NCBI RefSeq assembly: GCF_016808095.1
Contig: NC_068974.1
Coordinates: 21,002,825-21,066,824, forward strand
DNA from: Vigna angularis
Taxonomy: Eukaryota > Streptophyta > Magnoliopsida > Fabales > Fabaceae
Direction: 5' to 3'
DNA: 64,000 bases
Under the pieces are notes generated by a model. That model saw nothing but the letters and a program-made list of their open reading frames with translations. It ran no database searches and was not told where the DNA came from. This document shows, in pieces, positions 10,543 through 21,592 of this stretch. Position 1 is the stretch's first letter; every line of letters begins with the position of its first letter. Position numbers and translations under genes: made by a program.

Positions 10543-11400
10543 CTAATAAAGTTCAAGTTCCTTCTTCTTTTTCTTCTTCCTACTGAACTTCTTTAGAAAT
10601 TTGATCAAACCAGGAACCTGTTGCAATGTCTCAATCATAGGAACTTTAATCTCCAATTTCTTGAAGATTTCCATAAAGCACTTAAATTTCTTTTCCTTCC
10701 TATGATTCTTCTTTAGATGAGGATGGGATTTTTCATATGATTCCTTCTTCTTTCCTCTCATCTTCTTTTTCTTACGCTTCCTCTCCCCAAATTTTCTCTT
10801 TTTCTTTTCTCTTATTTTTTTCTTCCCTTTTCTTTTTCTTTTCAACTTCTTTATTTTCACACAAATCTTCTTTCTCTCTTCTCTCTCAACCACTTCTTTC
10901 TCTTTTTCTTCATCTTTATTTTTCTCACTCAACTCTTCTTTTTCTTTTCTCTCTATCTTTTCCTCATCTCCCTCTATTTTTTTCTCATCAAGAATCTTTT
11001 CACTTTGAGTGGCAATGGCTTGCCCTTCTTCCTTAAGGTTAACTTCAGTATTAACCTCCTCATTCAATCTCTGACTAATGTAACGAAGGTGCATCTCCAT
11101 CCTTTTACATGATTCTTCAATGCTTTTCTGAGTAGAGTCGGAATTTTTCAAAAATCGTTGAAGGGTGTCATCCAAATTTACTAATAGAGAGGGTTGTTGC
11201 TGCCATTGTTGTGGTGGCGGCCTATCAAATTCTTCGGCAGCTTGAGTGGTTTTGTGATGACAATCAGGTATCTGTATGTACTGTTGAACTGCCTCCTCCA
11301 ACGTTCTCCTTTTTCCCGATAGAGAGGGTTTTTGCTGCCATTGTTGTGGTGGTCGATTCTTAAATTGTTTGACAGCTTGCCAAAATTGATCATTATCCAT
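10543..11400 (-). CDS. Athila-type gag-tail-like protein with Lys/Glu-rich C-terminus
   Basis: The ATG at 11400 (MDNDQFWQAVKQF) gives about 285 codons. A duplicated PPQQWQQ.PSL block appears near residues 18 and 63. The segment around residues 75-115 (LDDTLQRFLKNSDSTQKSIE) resembles the coiled-coil-like C-terminal part of Athila gag. From about residue 125 the protein is almost entirely Lys/Glu/Arg, encoded by a long purine-rich tract, before a short hydrophobic end. No zinc knuckle or capsid domain is visible. It is the first ORF after the primer site, the usual gag position, and is probably a shrunken gag. The low-complexity part could be slippage-derived. Confidence 0.65.
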   Translation of the reverse strand: MDNDQFWQAVKQFKNRPPQQWQQKPSLSGKRRTLEEAVQQYIQIPDCHHKTTQAAEEFDRPPPQQWQQQPSLLVNLDDTLQRFLKNSDSTQKSIEESCKRMEMHLRYISQRLNEEVNTEVNLKEEGQAIATQSEKILDEKKIEGDEEKIERKEKEELSEKNKDEEKEKEVVEREERKKICVKIKKLKRKRKGKKKIREKKKRKFGERKRKKKKMRGKKKESYEKSHPHLKKNHRKEKKFKCFMEIFKKLEIKVPMIETLQQVPGLIKFLKKFSRKKKKKKELELY

Positions 11401-11555
11401 GCTTGAGTGAGATCCCACCAGTGGTTGAAATTACCTTAGTAGAATTGAGTGCCTATTAAATTCTTGTTCGAATTGCATCCTGCAAACATTAGGCACAAAG
11501 CTCTAGAAAATATTTGTTAGCACAAAAAGATATAAGAGAAGATATAAGATTCAGA

Positions 11556-11585
11556 GAATAAAATAAAATAAAATAAAATAAAAAC
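11556..11585. repeat. (AAAAT)n microsatellite
   Basis: Several AAAAT units lie inside the 5' untranslated part of the nested element. Confidence 0.8.
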
Positions 11586-11676
11586 CGAAAAATAAAAACA
11601 GAAAATAAAAACAGAAATTTAAAATTCAAGTCAAAGATAATCAATAATCACACAAATTAACTAGTTAAACCACGAG

Positions 11677-11694
11677 TCCCCGGCAACGGCGCCA
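11677..11694 (-). promoter_or_regulatory. Primer-binding site, tRNA-Asp type
   Basis: The minus strand reads TGGCGCCGTTGCCGGGGA six bases inside the 5' LTR. This is the primer site described for Tat/Athila-lineage plant elements and fixes the element's orientation. Confidence 0.85.
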
Positions 11695-11700
11695 AAAACT

Positions 11701-13001
11701 TGATGGACAAATTTATGAGCACCAAAATATGATGTCACAAACTTGTTTTTCAATCGGCAAGTATGACCGAATCGTTCAAGTAATAAACTTAGTAAGACCA
11801 AGTATCGTTCTTCCCAAAGGACTCGCGGCCTAGTTTAGTTATGTGATTTCTTGATTAGCTAAGACTTAAAGACGAAATATTTGGAGTTTAATATGCAAGA
11901 CAGAAAATAAACATGTATGCATGAAGTTTTGATCAATGGCTAAAACAAAAGACACACACTTTCAATGGAATATATTAATGAATATGTTGTTGGCGGTCAA
12001 TTTCATCTTATCCACTCTCATATATTTTAGGAATTCAACATTCAAATCATCATTGTTAATGCCACTCTCTAAAGTACCTTTCTAGAAGGCTTCTCCCCAA
12101 TCACGAGTTCATACAATTCCTAGCATTCCTAATGATCAGTTCATAAGTGCAGGAGCTTAACGACAACCAATATCATATTGGGAGAAATTCCCCGGATCTA
12201 GACTTCCCCGTACGTTCCCGTATCGACAAAACCAATAATCATGCATCGAATGAGTTAAACAATGCAAGCATTAAGCAAAGAGGAAAAACCCTAACTAATG
12301 ATGAAAGAAAGCATAAATCTTAGATTAAGATGCAAGCATAAATTCCATATATGAGAGCTTCAAGAGATTACATTGATTCCCCAACAAACATACAAGGTTT
12401 AGTTCACCATATTCATGGTGAACCTAGATGAATTACAATGAAAGTATGAAAGAATAAACCCAATAAAGGTGAAGAGGTAGCCTGAGCATCCAAGATCCTC
12501 CTTCAAAGGGGTGGAAGAGAGAGTGTTTGCCTCGTTTCTGCCAAAGATCCCTAACCCTAGGAAACCCTAAAGCTTATATATCATTCGTAAATTACAAAAA
12601 GTCAAGTCCAAGCCCATTAAAGTGCCGCTCAGCGGTAAAGTACCGCTCAGCGGTGAGTGCGCGTCTCTTTTCTTCCCCTCAGCGGCCATTTTGCCCCTCA
12701 GCGGACCTCCCGTGACCTTCTGAGTGCCGCTCAGCGGTAAAGTGCCGCTGAGCGGTGCCTTCGGCTTCTCCTTTTGCACTCTTTGATTCCTTTTCTGATT
12801 CCATCTCTCTCATTCTTCACTTCTTTCACTAAATTCACCTTAAAATCTGCACAAAAACACTGAAATCAAGCATAAACCTGTCCAACTCTCTTATTTCTGA
12901 AAATATGGATAAAAGTATGATTTCAAGCTAGTTTCTAAGTCTAAAGGTTGCTTTTAGTATCAATTTTAAGCATGAAAATAACAGTTTTTCAACTGTTATC
13001 A
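11701..13001 (-). repeat. 5' LTR of the nested Athila-derived element
   Basis: 1301 bp, nearly identical to 5566-6865. The element's own transcription would start here and run toward lower coordinates. Confidence 0.93.
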
Positions 13002-13006
13002 CACTG

Positions 13007-14870
13007 CTCATGTTCTAGCAATTCCAAATTTTGAAGAACCTCTTGTTTTGGAAACAGATGCTTCTGGGTTAGGCATTGGCGCGGTATTAAGTCAAAATAA
13101 GCACCCTATTGTTTATTTTTCAAAGAAACTATCATTAAAGATGCAGAAACATTCGACATATACCAGAGAATTCTATGCTATCACTGAATCTTTGTCAAAA
13201 TTCAAACATTATTTACTTGGCCACAGGTTCATTATTAAAACAGATCAGAAGAGTTTGAAAGAATTATTGGAGCAGACACTCCAAACCCCTGAGCAACAAC
13301 AATGACTACCCAAATTTATAGGGTTTGATTTCACAATACAATACTCCCCAGGGAAAGAGAATATCCCTGCTGATGCTTTATCTAGGAGCTTTGCAATGGC
13401 TTGGTCAGAACCACGTAATACATGGCTACAATCAGTTCAGAAGCAACCAGAAAAGATGAGGAATTGATGAAAAATTTTCTGGAATGCAAGAACAACTCAG
13501 GGAAGAAGGGGGACTATGTAATACAGAAAGATATTTTGACGTGGAAAGGGCGAATTATGCTGCCAAATCATGCAGAACTGATAAATCGAATCATAGGAGA
13601 ATTCCATGGATCAAAAATTGGTGGTCACGCGGGAACTACAAAAACTATGGCCAGACTGAGTGCTCAATTTTTCTGGCCTAAAATGCGGGAAAATATAAGG
13701 ATGTTTGTGAAGGAATGCTCTATTTGCCAGCAAGCTAAAGTCATTTAGTCTTTACCTGCTGATCTGCTACAGCCCCTACCAATTCCAAACTTGATTTGGG
13801 AAGACATTGCTATGGATTTCATTGTTGGCTTACCAATTTTGCAGGGGTTATTCCAATATCATGGTGGTCATTGATAGACTCTCAAAGTTCGCGCACTTTA
13901 TTCCATTAAAGACAGGATTCAATAGAAAAACTGTAGCTAAAACTTTCATTCAACATATTGTCAAATTATATGGATTTCCAAAATCCATTGTGTCTAACCG
14001 AGATAGAGTCTTCATCAACAACTTTTGGAAGTTATTATTCAAGTATCAAGGCACCACTTTAGCCATGAGCTCATCATACCATCCTCAATCCGACGGCCAA
14101 ACCGAAAATTTAAACAGAACTTTGGAGATGTATCTCAGATGTTTTGTCTTTGACCATCCTAAGAAATGGCTGGAGATGCTCCCATGGGCTCAATTTTGGT
14201 AGAATTCATCTTTTCACCATAGTATTGGTATGTCTCCCTACCAAGCGGTCTATGGAAAGTTACCACCAACTATAATTAAATATGAGCATAGTGACAATGA
14301 CCCCGTAGACCTACAAGAGAGCTTAAAGAACCGTGATATTTTATTGAAGAAATTAAAATCTAAGCTTCACCATTCTCAGAATTATATGAAGGGGCAAGCG
14401 GATAAGAAAAGAAGAGATGTTTTCTTGGAAGTAGGGGATCTTGTTCTAGTGAAAATACAACCCTACAAGCAACATTCGGTGACCATGAGAAGGAATCAAA
14501 AGTTGAGCTTAAGGTACTTTGGAACTTTTAAAGTTATTGAGAAGATTGGCAAGGTAGCTTACAAACTCCTACTCCCAGATTCCGCAAAAATACACCAAGT
14601 GTTCCACATTTCATTCCTTAAGAAATTTCATGGAGATCCTAAGCAACCATATTTTCCATTACCTCTTACCACTACTGAAGTGGGACCAATCATGCAACCT
14701 TATCAGATTCTGGACAAAAGAGTGGTTAACAGAAACGGACGAGAAGTAACTGAGGTGCTGATACAATGGAATTCGTTTTATGACGCAGACAATTCATGGG
14801 AAGCCATTGAAGAAGTACAAAAAGCATACCCTCACTTCAACCTTGAGGACAAGGTTGCTATTCAAGATGG
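13007..14870 (+). pseudogene. Chromovirus pol, 3' part (RNase H, integrase, chromodomain), degraded
   Basis: The frame resumes with the RNase H motif [19 protein letters not shown] follows at 13303 (the aligned position is usually Trp). Frameshifts lie between about 13305-13422 and 13748-13850, with TAG at 13746 and at 14200. The integrase zinc region (HAGTTKT ... CSICQQAK), the DDE core segments (VVIDRLSKF, then SSSYHPQSDGQTENLNR) and the tail HQVFHISFLKKF are recognisable. The C-terminus (VLIQWNSFYDADNSWEAIEE) is a chromodomain. The lesions mean no functional polyprotein can be made. Confidence 0.9.
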
Positions 14871-14876
14871 GAGTAT
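14863..14876 (+). promoter_or_regulatory. Polypurine tract candidate of the chromovirus
   Basis: AAGATGGGAGTAT immediately precedes the 3' LTR at 14877, the position used to prime plus-strand DNA. It is interrupted by pyrimidines, so this is a positional call. Confidence 0.45.
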
Positions 14877-15301
14877 TGTCACGCGCATAAAGCATGACAA
14901 TATTAAGCGGGGAGAAACGGTTACACCTAGTGGCCACGTGTCAAACAAAGATGAAGGCATGAGAGTGCGCAGAGGGACACGTGAGAGGAGAGGAAATACT
15001 AAATGGAGGGATTTCATTCAGGGATAGTCAGTCGGTGGTATGGTCCCTCTTTCTGCAATCACTTTTTCTTTAGATTCTTCTTCTCTGATTTCAGTGTGGA
15101 TAATTCTCTAAGTTCCTTTCCTTTATTCTTTTACAGGAATGAAACACATCATGGTTCAGCTGTGACTCATACGGTTTTATTTTCTGCATTTGTCATTTTC
15201 ATTGTTAGCCACAGATTATTTGTATTGAGACAACTTTATTTCTCAATAAAATTTCATTGCTCTGTTCGATTTTTATACATACCTCATTTAGCACTGTTAC
15301 A
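14877..15301 (+). repeat. 3' LTR of the chromovirus
   Basis: 425 bp, about 97% identical by eye to 2514-2936; most differences are transitions. It is followed by the second GCTCC target copy. Confidence 0.93.
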
Positions 15302-16011
15302 GCTCCACAAAATTCAAAAGAAAATCAATTGTGATCACTCCAGATGAATACACCCTCAAGTGCATCGCTTTCCAATTTTATTTATCTCTTTTAAAAGGGA
15401 AAGGAAAAACATTCTTACCTTTGGGTTGTAGAGGATGGCAAAACCTTCGACGGCGGCGAGTCTTCGACCTGCAGCGAGCCTTTAACAGTAACAAGCCTTT
15501 TAATGAGAAAGGAATGTAGGAGAAAATTGTGATAGTAAGAAAGCAAAGGATAAGAAACCTAAAACATAGTTAACTATACTGAAAATAGAATAAATTCAAT
15601 ATTAAACTCAATTATTAAACCGTATAATTAGTTTTCAGTAAAAATAATTTAAGTTTTTTAAGTATAAAATAGTATAGATAAACTGTAGTTTAGAGCCCTA
15701 GTCATGATACCATTACTCTTGAATTTAAATGTAGAAAGAGAGAAACATCCCAACTGAGGAAAGAAAACACAAGTTGCGTTTACCACCGAAAAAGCCACGT
15801 GTCAATCATATAATGAATAAAATATACTACTATAAAAAAATCCTTAAACAAAGACAGTGATAAAATAAATAAATAATTATAATTATCAATTTATATATAC
15901 TATTTTATAATTAAAAATTATTACTAAATAAAAAATTTTAAAATTAATTTTTAATTTGGTTAAATTTAGAAACTAATTTTTTAATAATCAAAATTTTCAT
16001 AATTAATATTA
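15302..16011. other. Flank of the chromovirus; one possible exon, otherwise nothing seen
   Basis: It begins with the second GCTCC target copy. On the minus strand a GC-richer stretch (about 15500-15419) ends in a strong donor CCCAAAG|GTAAGAAT at 15419/15418. It may be a 5' exon of a minus-strand gene, but the short translation was not recognised. The rest is AT-rich. Confidence 0.3.
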
Positions 16012-17329
16012 GGTTAAACCCCTTCGGAAATCCCTATTTATGTGGGTTTTTTTTTCAGTTAGATCTCGTCTTATTGGTTTTGCTAATTTAGTCCTTAAAA
16101 ATGAAAAATTGATTCAATTGGGCCTCTACCGTTAAATTGGCTTAACAGGGTTAAATTTTTTATGACTTGGCACGTTGACATGGTAAGTTTTTTATACATG
16201 GCACATTCAAGCAAGTTACGTGGAATGTATAATTAAAAAATAAAAAAAATAAAGTTCTGATAATTGAAACCCCAAATTAGGGTTCATCATCTTCAACCTC
16301 CCTTCATCATCTTCAACTTTAGCGATTGATGCTCAAGGTTCATCACCAAATTAGGGTTTATTAAAATCAAATTGGGTTCGAGATTAAAGACGCAACAAAT
16401 CACAAATTCATAGAGTTCGAGATTTGAGTGGAGTCCAATGTCTCCACGGCCTCTCCTTCAAGATTGGGGGTTTTCTCATGTTTCTGTTTACATGAGAGAA
16501 ATCAACTAGCAATGGGTTTCTGTTTCTGTGTTTTGTGATTTCTCTGGGTTTGTAGGTTGATGAATTTGTGAAGAAGGAGACTTGTACAGATGAAGGTTGC
16601 GCTGATTATCGCAATTGTTCGAGGAAGAAGAAATGAAGGCGCTGGAGCTCTCACAGTGTGGTCTCGCAACGGCGCAAGGAGTTCGCGATTATGGGTTTTG
16701 CGCGACTAGGGTTTAACACGATTTAGGGTTTTGCGTTGATGGAGATGAAGTAGTGTCGCAGCGCCGCTCGTGATTAGGAAACAGTGGTGGAAGGAGATGG
16801 AGGTGTTGTGGCGGTCCGAGGATGACGCGAATCATAGACCATGAATCTGGGTTCTCTCTACTTGTTGAAGGTGGTGGCGGATGAAGGGTTTCTGCGCAAC
16901 AACGACATTGAGGCGCGGCGAGATGGTGGATGCGCGAAGAAGGTGGCGTTGATGGTGACAGTGCAACGAAGGCGCTACTGGCGTTCTCACGATGGCTTCA
17001 TGGTTGTGGCGTAACAAGGTGGTGACGGCGAGACTAAAGGCTTCGCAGCGGTGACACTAGGGTTTACTTACGGTGGCTAGGGTTTCACGCTTGAGGGAAA
17101 TTAGGGTTTCTGCTGGGGAAGATGACGCTAGTGTGGCAGAGTGATGTGGCAAAAAATGGCCACGTCAACATCCCAGCTCATCAAAAACTTAACCCTGTTA
17201 AGCCAATTTAACGGCAGGGGCCAATTGAGTCAATTTTTCATTTTTAAGGACTAAATTAGTGAAACCAATAAGACGGGGATTTAAGCGGGAAAACTCCACC
17301 TAAATAGGGACTTTCGAAGGGATTTAACC
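16012..17329. mobile_element. Mutator-type non-autonomous element (possible Pack-MULE)
   Basis: Terminal inverted repeats of about 175 bp begin GGTTAAACCCCTTCGG on the left and GGTTAAATCCCTTCG on the right complement. They are flanked by a perfect 9-bp duplication TTAATATTA (16003-16011 and 17330-17338). Long TIRs plus a 9-bp duplication are diagnostic of Mutator-like elements. The interior is GC-rich compared with its surroundings (about 16560-17130) and contains no transposase. It may hold captured gene sequence, but no donor was recognised. Confidence 0.93.
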
Positions 17330-17411
17330 TTAATATTAATGATCAATTTAGAAACAAATTCATTATATTGACCAATTTAAAAACTAATTCATTATATTAA
17401 CTCATTTAAAG

Positions 17412-18083
17412 TAGTGCTGTCAAAATGGGTTGTAACTCGTAGGCCAACTCGGCTCACCACATGTTTGAGTCGAGTTGGGTTTGAAAAAAATGTAATTTTT
17501 TTATGCGGGCTAATTTTTAACCCGGTTCACCGGGTTAAACCTGTGATGAGCCGGGTTGGCTCACCAACCCACTTAATTTAATTTTATTATTTATTATTTT
17601 GTGTTTCAATATTATTAGTTAATATATTTTTTTATTATATTGTAGATGGTGATAAAGAAGAAGATGTTTCAAGAGAAAAAAATATTATAGATTTATCTAT
17701 TCAAGACTCTAATATTATAAATGGACAAGTGATACAAAAATTATCAATATTAAAAACTTATTTGTTCGCTTTTGTACATGTTTTTGGATTACGCTTAGAT
17801 TGTATGATACTTTTTTTTAATTGTCTTTTGATTTAAAATCACTTTAGTGTGACGTTTATTTAGATTTGAATTAAAAAATTGTAATTTTTTTATTTTAAAA
17901 AAAACTTATAATTAAATGAGTCAGTGACCCAATCCATTTAACCCACCAACTAATAGTGGGTTGGGCCGGGTTCAAATTTTTTCAGCTTGCTAATAAGTGA
18001 GTCGGGTTAGGTTGACTCACTAAATGACCAACCCGTGGTGAGTCGGGTCGGGTCGAGCCGGGTTACCCATTTTGACAGCTCTA
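17412..18083. mobile_element. hAT-type non-autonomous element
   Basis: 672 bp. The ends TAGTGCTGTCAAAATGGG and, on the complement, TAGAGCTGTCAAAATGGG are inverted repeats flanked by a perfect 8-bp duplication ATTTAAAG (17404-17411 and 18084-18091). Subterminal GC-rich arms (GGGTTGGCTCACC-like) bracket an AT-rich core. No transposase frame of useful length remains. Confidence 0.93.
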
Positions 18084-18429
18084 ATTTAAAGTTTATTTTA
18101 GCTACTAATAATATTTTGTTTTTATATCAGTATTTAAATTAGTCACTAGAATAATTAATTAATTAATTAATTTTTGTCAAAGATTATTTTTTGATGTTAA
18201 ATTTCTATGAATAGCTAAAAAAGATGTTTTTGGTCTCAGGATGAGTCATTGAGAGTTTTCCACGTGTCTAGTTAAAATTTTTGTTTTCATTGTTTTGTAT
18301 TTTTTTATAAATATGACAACTTGTGTTCATTGAGATGATTACATAGCTCAAAAGAAGTTTTGCAACGACCATCTCGGTTTTCAGTCACAAATATGGAAAA
18401 TTTACCTTGTCTCAACAGAAACAATACCA

Positions 18430-18830
18430 TTTTTTTTTTCAATTAAGTATAAAAAAAATATTTTGACAAATATTTTGACGATATTTTGACACAACACCCG
18501 TGTCATTTTCCACTGGTTCATTATTAATTTGTTATAGTGTTGACAAACTCTGAATCCAACGAGAAAATGACACATGTGTTTGTGTCAAAATATTGTCAAA
18601 AAATATGCGTTAGCATATAAGTACCAGTATAAGAAAAAGATATTTTGACAAATTTTTTTACAACATTTTAGCACAGCACACATGTCATTTTTTCACTGGT
18701 CATTATTTATTTGTTATTATGTTGACGTATTATAATTGGAAAATGATACGTCAACAACAACTTTTGACAACATTTAGACACGAGACACATGTCCAAATTT
18801 CAGTGGTGCACGTGGAAAATGAATTTTTAA
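18430..18830. repeat. Tandem near-palindromic units, cluster 1
   Basis: About two units of roughly 180-210 bp. Each carries a left arm (TTTTGACA...CACATGTCATTTT...CACTGG) and its reverse complement (GAAAATGACACATGTG...TGTCAAAATATTGTCAAAA) around a GGTTCATTATT...GTTGAC core. The same unit recurs at 23310-23446 and 27565-28030. Confidence 0.75.
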
Positions 18831-18960
18831 TATGAGAATGACGTGGCAATGAGAAAGGGGGACATGTTTCAAAATTCAACTTCATTTTGTCATTTTTAGA
18901 TTTGCAATCTGAGGAGCATTTGAGAGACAAGCTCGAGCACGAAAACTAGAGAGAGAAAGT

Positions 18961-19270
18961 CGTCTTCCTTCCACCCAGCCACCACTGTTGCTAGAGTGCT
19001 GTTGTACCTAGACGGTGTTGTCTTCCCTCCACCCAGCCACCCATTGTCGCCGCAGTGCTGGCGTTCGAAGGCAAAACCTGGACGATGTCGTCTTCCCTCC
19101 ACCCAGCTACTCATTGTCGCCGCAGTGCCGACATTCGAAGGCAAAACCTAGACGGTATCGTCTTCCCTCCTCCCAGCCACCCTGTCGCCGCAGTGCCAGC
19201 GTTCGAAGGCAAAGTCTAGACGGTGTTGTCTTTCGTCCTCCCAACCACCCAGTGTCGCCGTAGTGCCGCC
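18961..19270. repeat. GC-rich minisatellite, period about 69 bp
   Basis: About 4.5 copies of a unit built on GTCTTCCCTCCACCCAGCCA, then GTCGCCGCAGTGC, then GTTCGAAGGCAAAACCT. Unit starts are near 18961, 19020, 19089, 19159 and 19228. The period is a multiple of three, so frames stay open on both strands. The ORFs here come from the repeat and are not evidence of a gene. Confidence 0.85.
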
Positions 19271-20071
19271 GCTCGTACCTTTATAAAAAGTCTTTTCTTC
19301 CTTTTAACTATGACTTGCTTCCTTAATTAATCGTACCTTTGTTGTTTTTGTTTTAATGTTTAATAGCAATTATTGGTCCCGGCAATTGCTGTAAGATAGA
19401 TTTCTAGAGCTTTTGAAATTGATTATTGTCTTTCGAACGACAGGTGTTAATTTTCCTGCACCTGCCAAGTGTTTGAAGGGATGCATGAATGAACTTGAGA
19501 GTTGATTTTTTTCAATAGTCTCGATGACTGCGTATCTTTCTTTCAATACTGTTTTATAGGTCCTTATTAGTGAACTTCGTAGGTAGAGGCTACCTATATT
19601 TTTGAATTATATGGAGCTAAATTGCTTTTGATTTTTGTATCGTGTTGCTATGTGATTGTAATGGTGCCTATGGATTCTGAAAATTTTGATACATATACTC
19701 TTTTATGTTATATGAAAAAGAAAGGTAAAATAGGGTTTTCGATTTCTTATATGAATCAATTTGGGATTGATTTTTGGTGGTTAGTTTATGATGTATAGAC
19801 TAATCTGTTTATAATTTATAATGGATTGTTAACTATGAACATATTGATCAATCTTTCTACAATCCTTCTTGTGATATATGCAAAATAAAAGTGTATGAGT
19901 GTTTCCTATTCTGTCAAATTATGCTGTCAAATTATGCTAATTGATTTTAATGCAGATTGAATGCAAATTAGGAATATGACCTTGCTGTTTTAGAATCAAA
20001 TATTAATAAACTATTCAGTGTTGTATGTCCTTTTAATGGCTAATGTGTAGTTAGAAATTTCTCTCAGTATC

Positions 20072-20074
<3 letters not shown>

Positions 20075-20134
<60 letters not shown>
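20075..20134. repeat. (TA)n microsatellite
   Basis: About 30 uninterrupted TA units. Confidence 0.95.
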
Positions 20135-20139
<5 letters not shown>

Positions 20140-20783
20140 GTTGTGGATTCAAATATACTTGAAATTAGAAAGATAATATGTAGACATATGTTAGCTTGAT
20201 GTATGCTTGATTCTGGAATAAAATCTTGTTGTGGAAAGTAGAGTAATGTTGATGTATCGTAAGTTTTGGATGGAGTGTGACTTGGTTGAGTTAATATACG
20301 AATAAAGTTGAATATAAAATGAAGATGTTATTTTAGGAAGGAAGAAATTTTATTAAATGTACATAAATAGGTGACTTTTTAAAGTGTATGAATATTAAAT
20401 ATTGATGCATGAATGACATACACTTGGGTAATGAAGATAAACCTACTTTTTATTCTGTTTTAGACTGAAATAAGAGAAGAGAAAGTTTTAGTGAACTGTT
20501 TGCTGTTTTATAATGTTTCTGCCAGAAACAGAAAAGTAAAATGTCGTTGTTTTATTCTATTTTGTCAGAAAATTTCTACTGTCTTTATTCTGTTTCACTG
20601 GAAATCTACACTAAAATTATTTGTTGTTTGGGTTAAAAAGAAATTGATACAGAGAGTTTTGCTATTTTGATTATAATGCTGCATAAGTATTGATTAAGTT
20701 AGTTGATTAAATCTTGTTTAAAATATATATTTATATAGTGTGGATGCAGGAGCATATATATTATTGTATGGAATGTTAGTCAT

Positions 20784-20789
<6 letters not shown>

Positions 20790-20832
<43 letters not shown>
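20790..20832. repeat. (AT)n microsatellite
   Basis: About 20 AT units. Confidence 0.95.
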
Positions 20833-20836
<4 letters not shown>

Positions 20837-21539
20837 TTTATTACGTTGTTTATTATATAGCATAAGTTTTCGGTTGAAATTTTGGATCTAAAATATTATA
20901 ATTATTATGTTATATATTATACAGCGTACTAATATATATTTTATTCAGGACTTTGGATATACAGGATTACAATGTTATATATATATTATAAAGTGCAGTA
21001 AACTTTTCTAGTAGAATATTTAAAATAATATATTACAATAAATAAATAAATATATATATATATATATATATTAGATAGCTTCTAAAAAGGAGTTATTAGT
21101 ATATTATATTAAATATTAGATAATGGTTTGGAATTAAAAGTATTAAATAGATGGCTACAATAATTTAATTATATAAAGAGGTATGAACCTGTTAATGTAC
21201 TAAATTGCTAGTTTAAATTGAGTTAATCAATATTTATTAGATTATTGAAGGCTATTTTGTAATTATAGTTAATTTGTTATGCTTTAAAATATGAATTAAA
21301 AATGAATGTTTAATTTGATTAAGTTCTTGTGTTGCAAAATATATTGTTAAGTTTGATTAGTTAATTGTTTGAAATAATGAATCATGGGCTGTTTGAATGG
21401 ATTATAGGTTGTCAAATTGTTTGATATTAATTAACTGTTTGTGATTATAAATTAGTAGATTTTTGGTACGAGGAATATGAACGAGATTTCCTTTATAGAT
21501 CTTAATCGATTAAATTAAAATGATTTTATTCATGATTAA

Positions 21540-21592
21540 GAAAAATTTTAAATTTTTACACACTCTGTGAAATCCAAATTAGGGGCGTTACA
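21540..21592 (-). repeat. Possible LTR terminus
   Basis: The minus strand reads TGTAACGCCCCTAATTTGG, a start seen in plant gypsy LTRs. No partner LTR or target duplication was found. Confidence 0.25.

Larger units (their letters stand above)
5566..13001 (-). mobile_element. Non-autonomous Athila/Tat-derived LTR retrotransposon nested in chromovirus pol
   Basis: The LTRs 5566-6865 and 11701-13001 are flanked by a perfect 5-bp duplication CACTG (5561-5565 and 13002-13006). Orientation is minus. The tRNA-Asp-type primer site TGGCGCCGTTGCCGGGGA reads on the minus strand beside the 11701 LTR, and a polypurine tract (AAGTTTGGGGTTG) reads on the minus strand beside the 6865 LTR. The LTRs differ by about 5 substitutions and one indel in 1.3 kb, so insertion was recent. 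No protease, RT or integrase is present. The interior codes only a gag-tail-like ORF and a plant transposon protein, so movement would need proteins supplied by a relative. Confidence 0.92.
2514..15301 (+). mobile_element. Ty3/gypsy chromovirus, Reina-like, interrupted by a nested element
   Basis: Two LTRs (2514-2936 and 14877-15301) begin TGTCACGCGC, end GTTACA, and are flanked by a perfect 5-bp target duplication GCTCC (2509-2513 and 15302-15306). Between them lie gag, protease, RT, RNase H, integrase and a chromodomain-like C-terminus in + order. Without the nested 7.4-kb insertion the element is about 5.35 kb, which with short LTRs and a chromodomain fits the Reina chromovirus clade. Clade assignment is by size and domain content only. 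The LTRs differ by about 12 substitutions and a 2-base indel, so the copy is not recent. Pol carries nonsense and frameshift lesions, so it is not autonomous now. Confidence 0.93.
19271..21539. other. AT-rich interval with TA microsatellites, no gene seen
   Basis: It contains (TA)n tracts at about 20075-20134, 20790-20832 and 21052-21072. No ORF above background was found. Confidence 0.5.

Noticed and set aside
6391..12779. Paired small ORFs at 6391-6643 and 12527-12779
   Set aside because: They are the same LTR sequence twice; open frames come from the repeated CCGCTCAGCGG region.
18896..19263. 82-codon ORFs on both strands
   Set aside because: Generated by the 69-bp minisatellite; no family resemblance.
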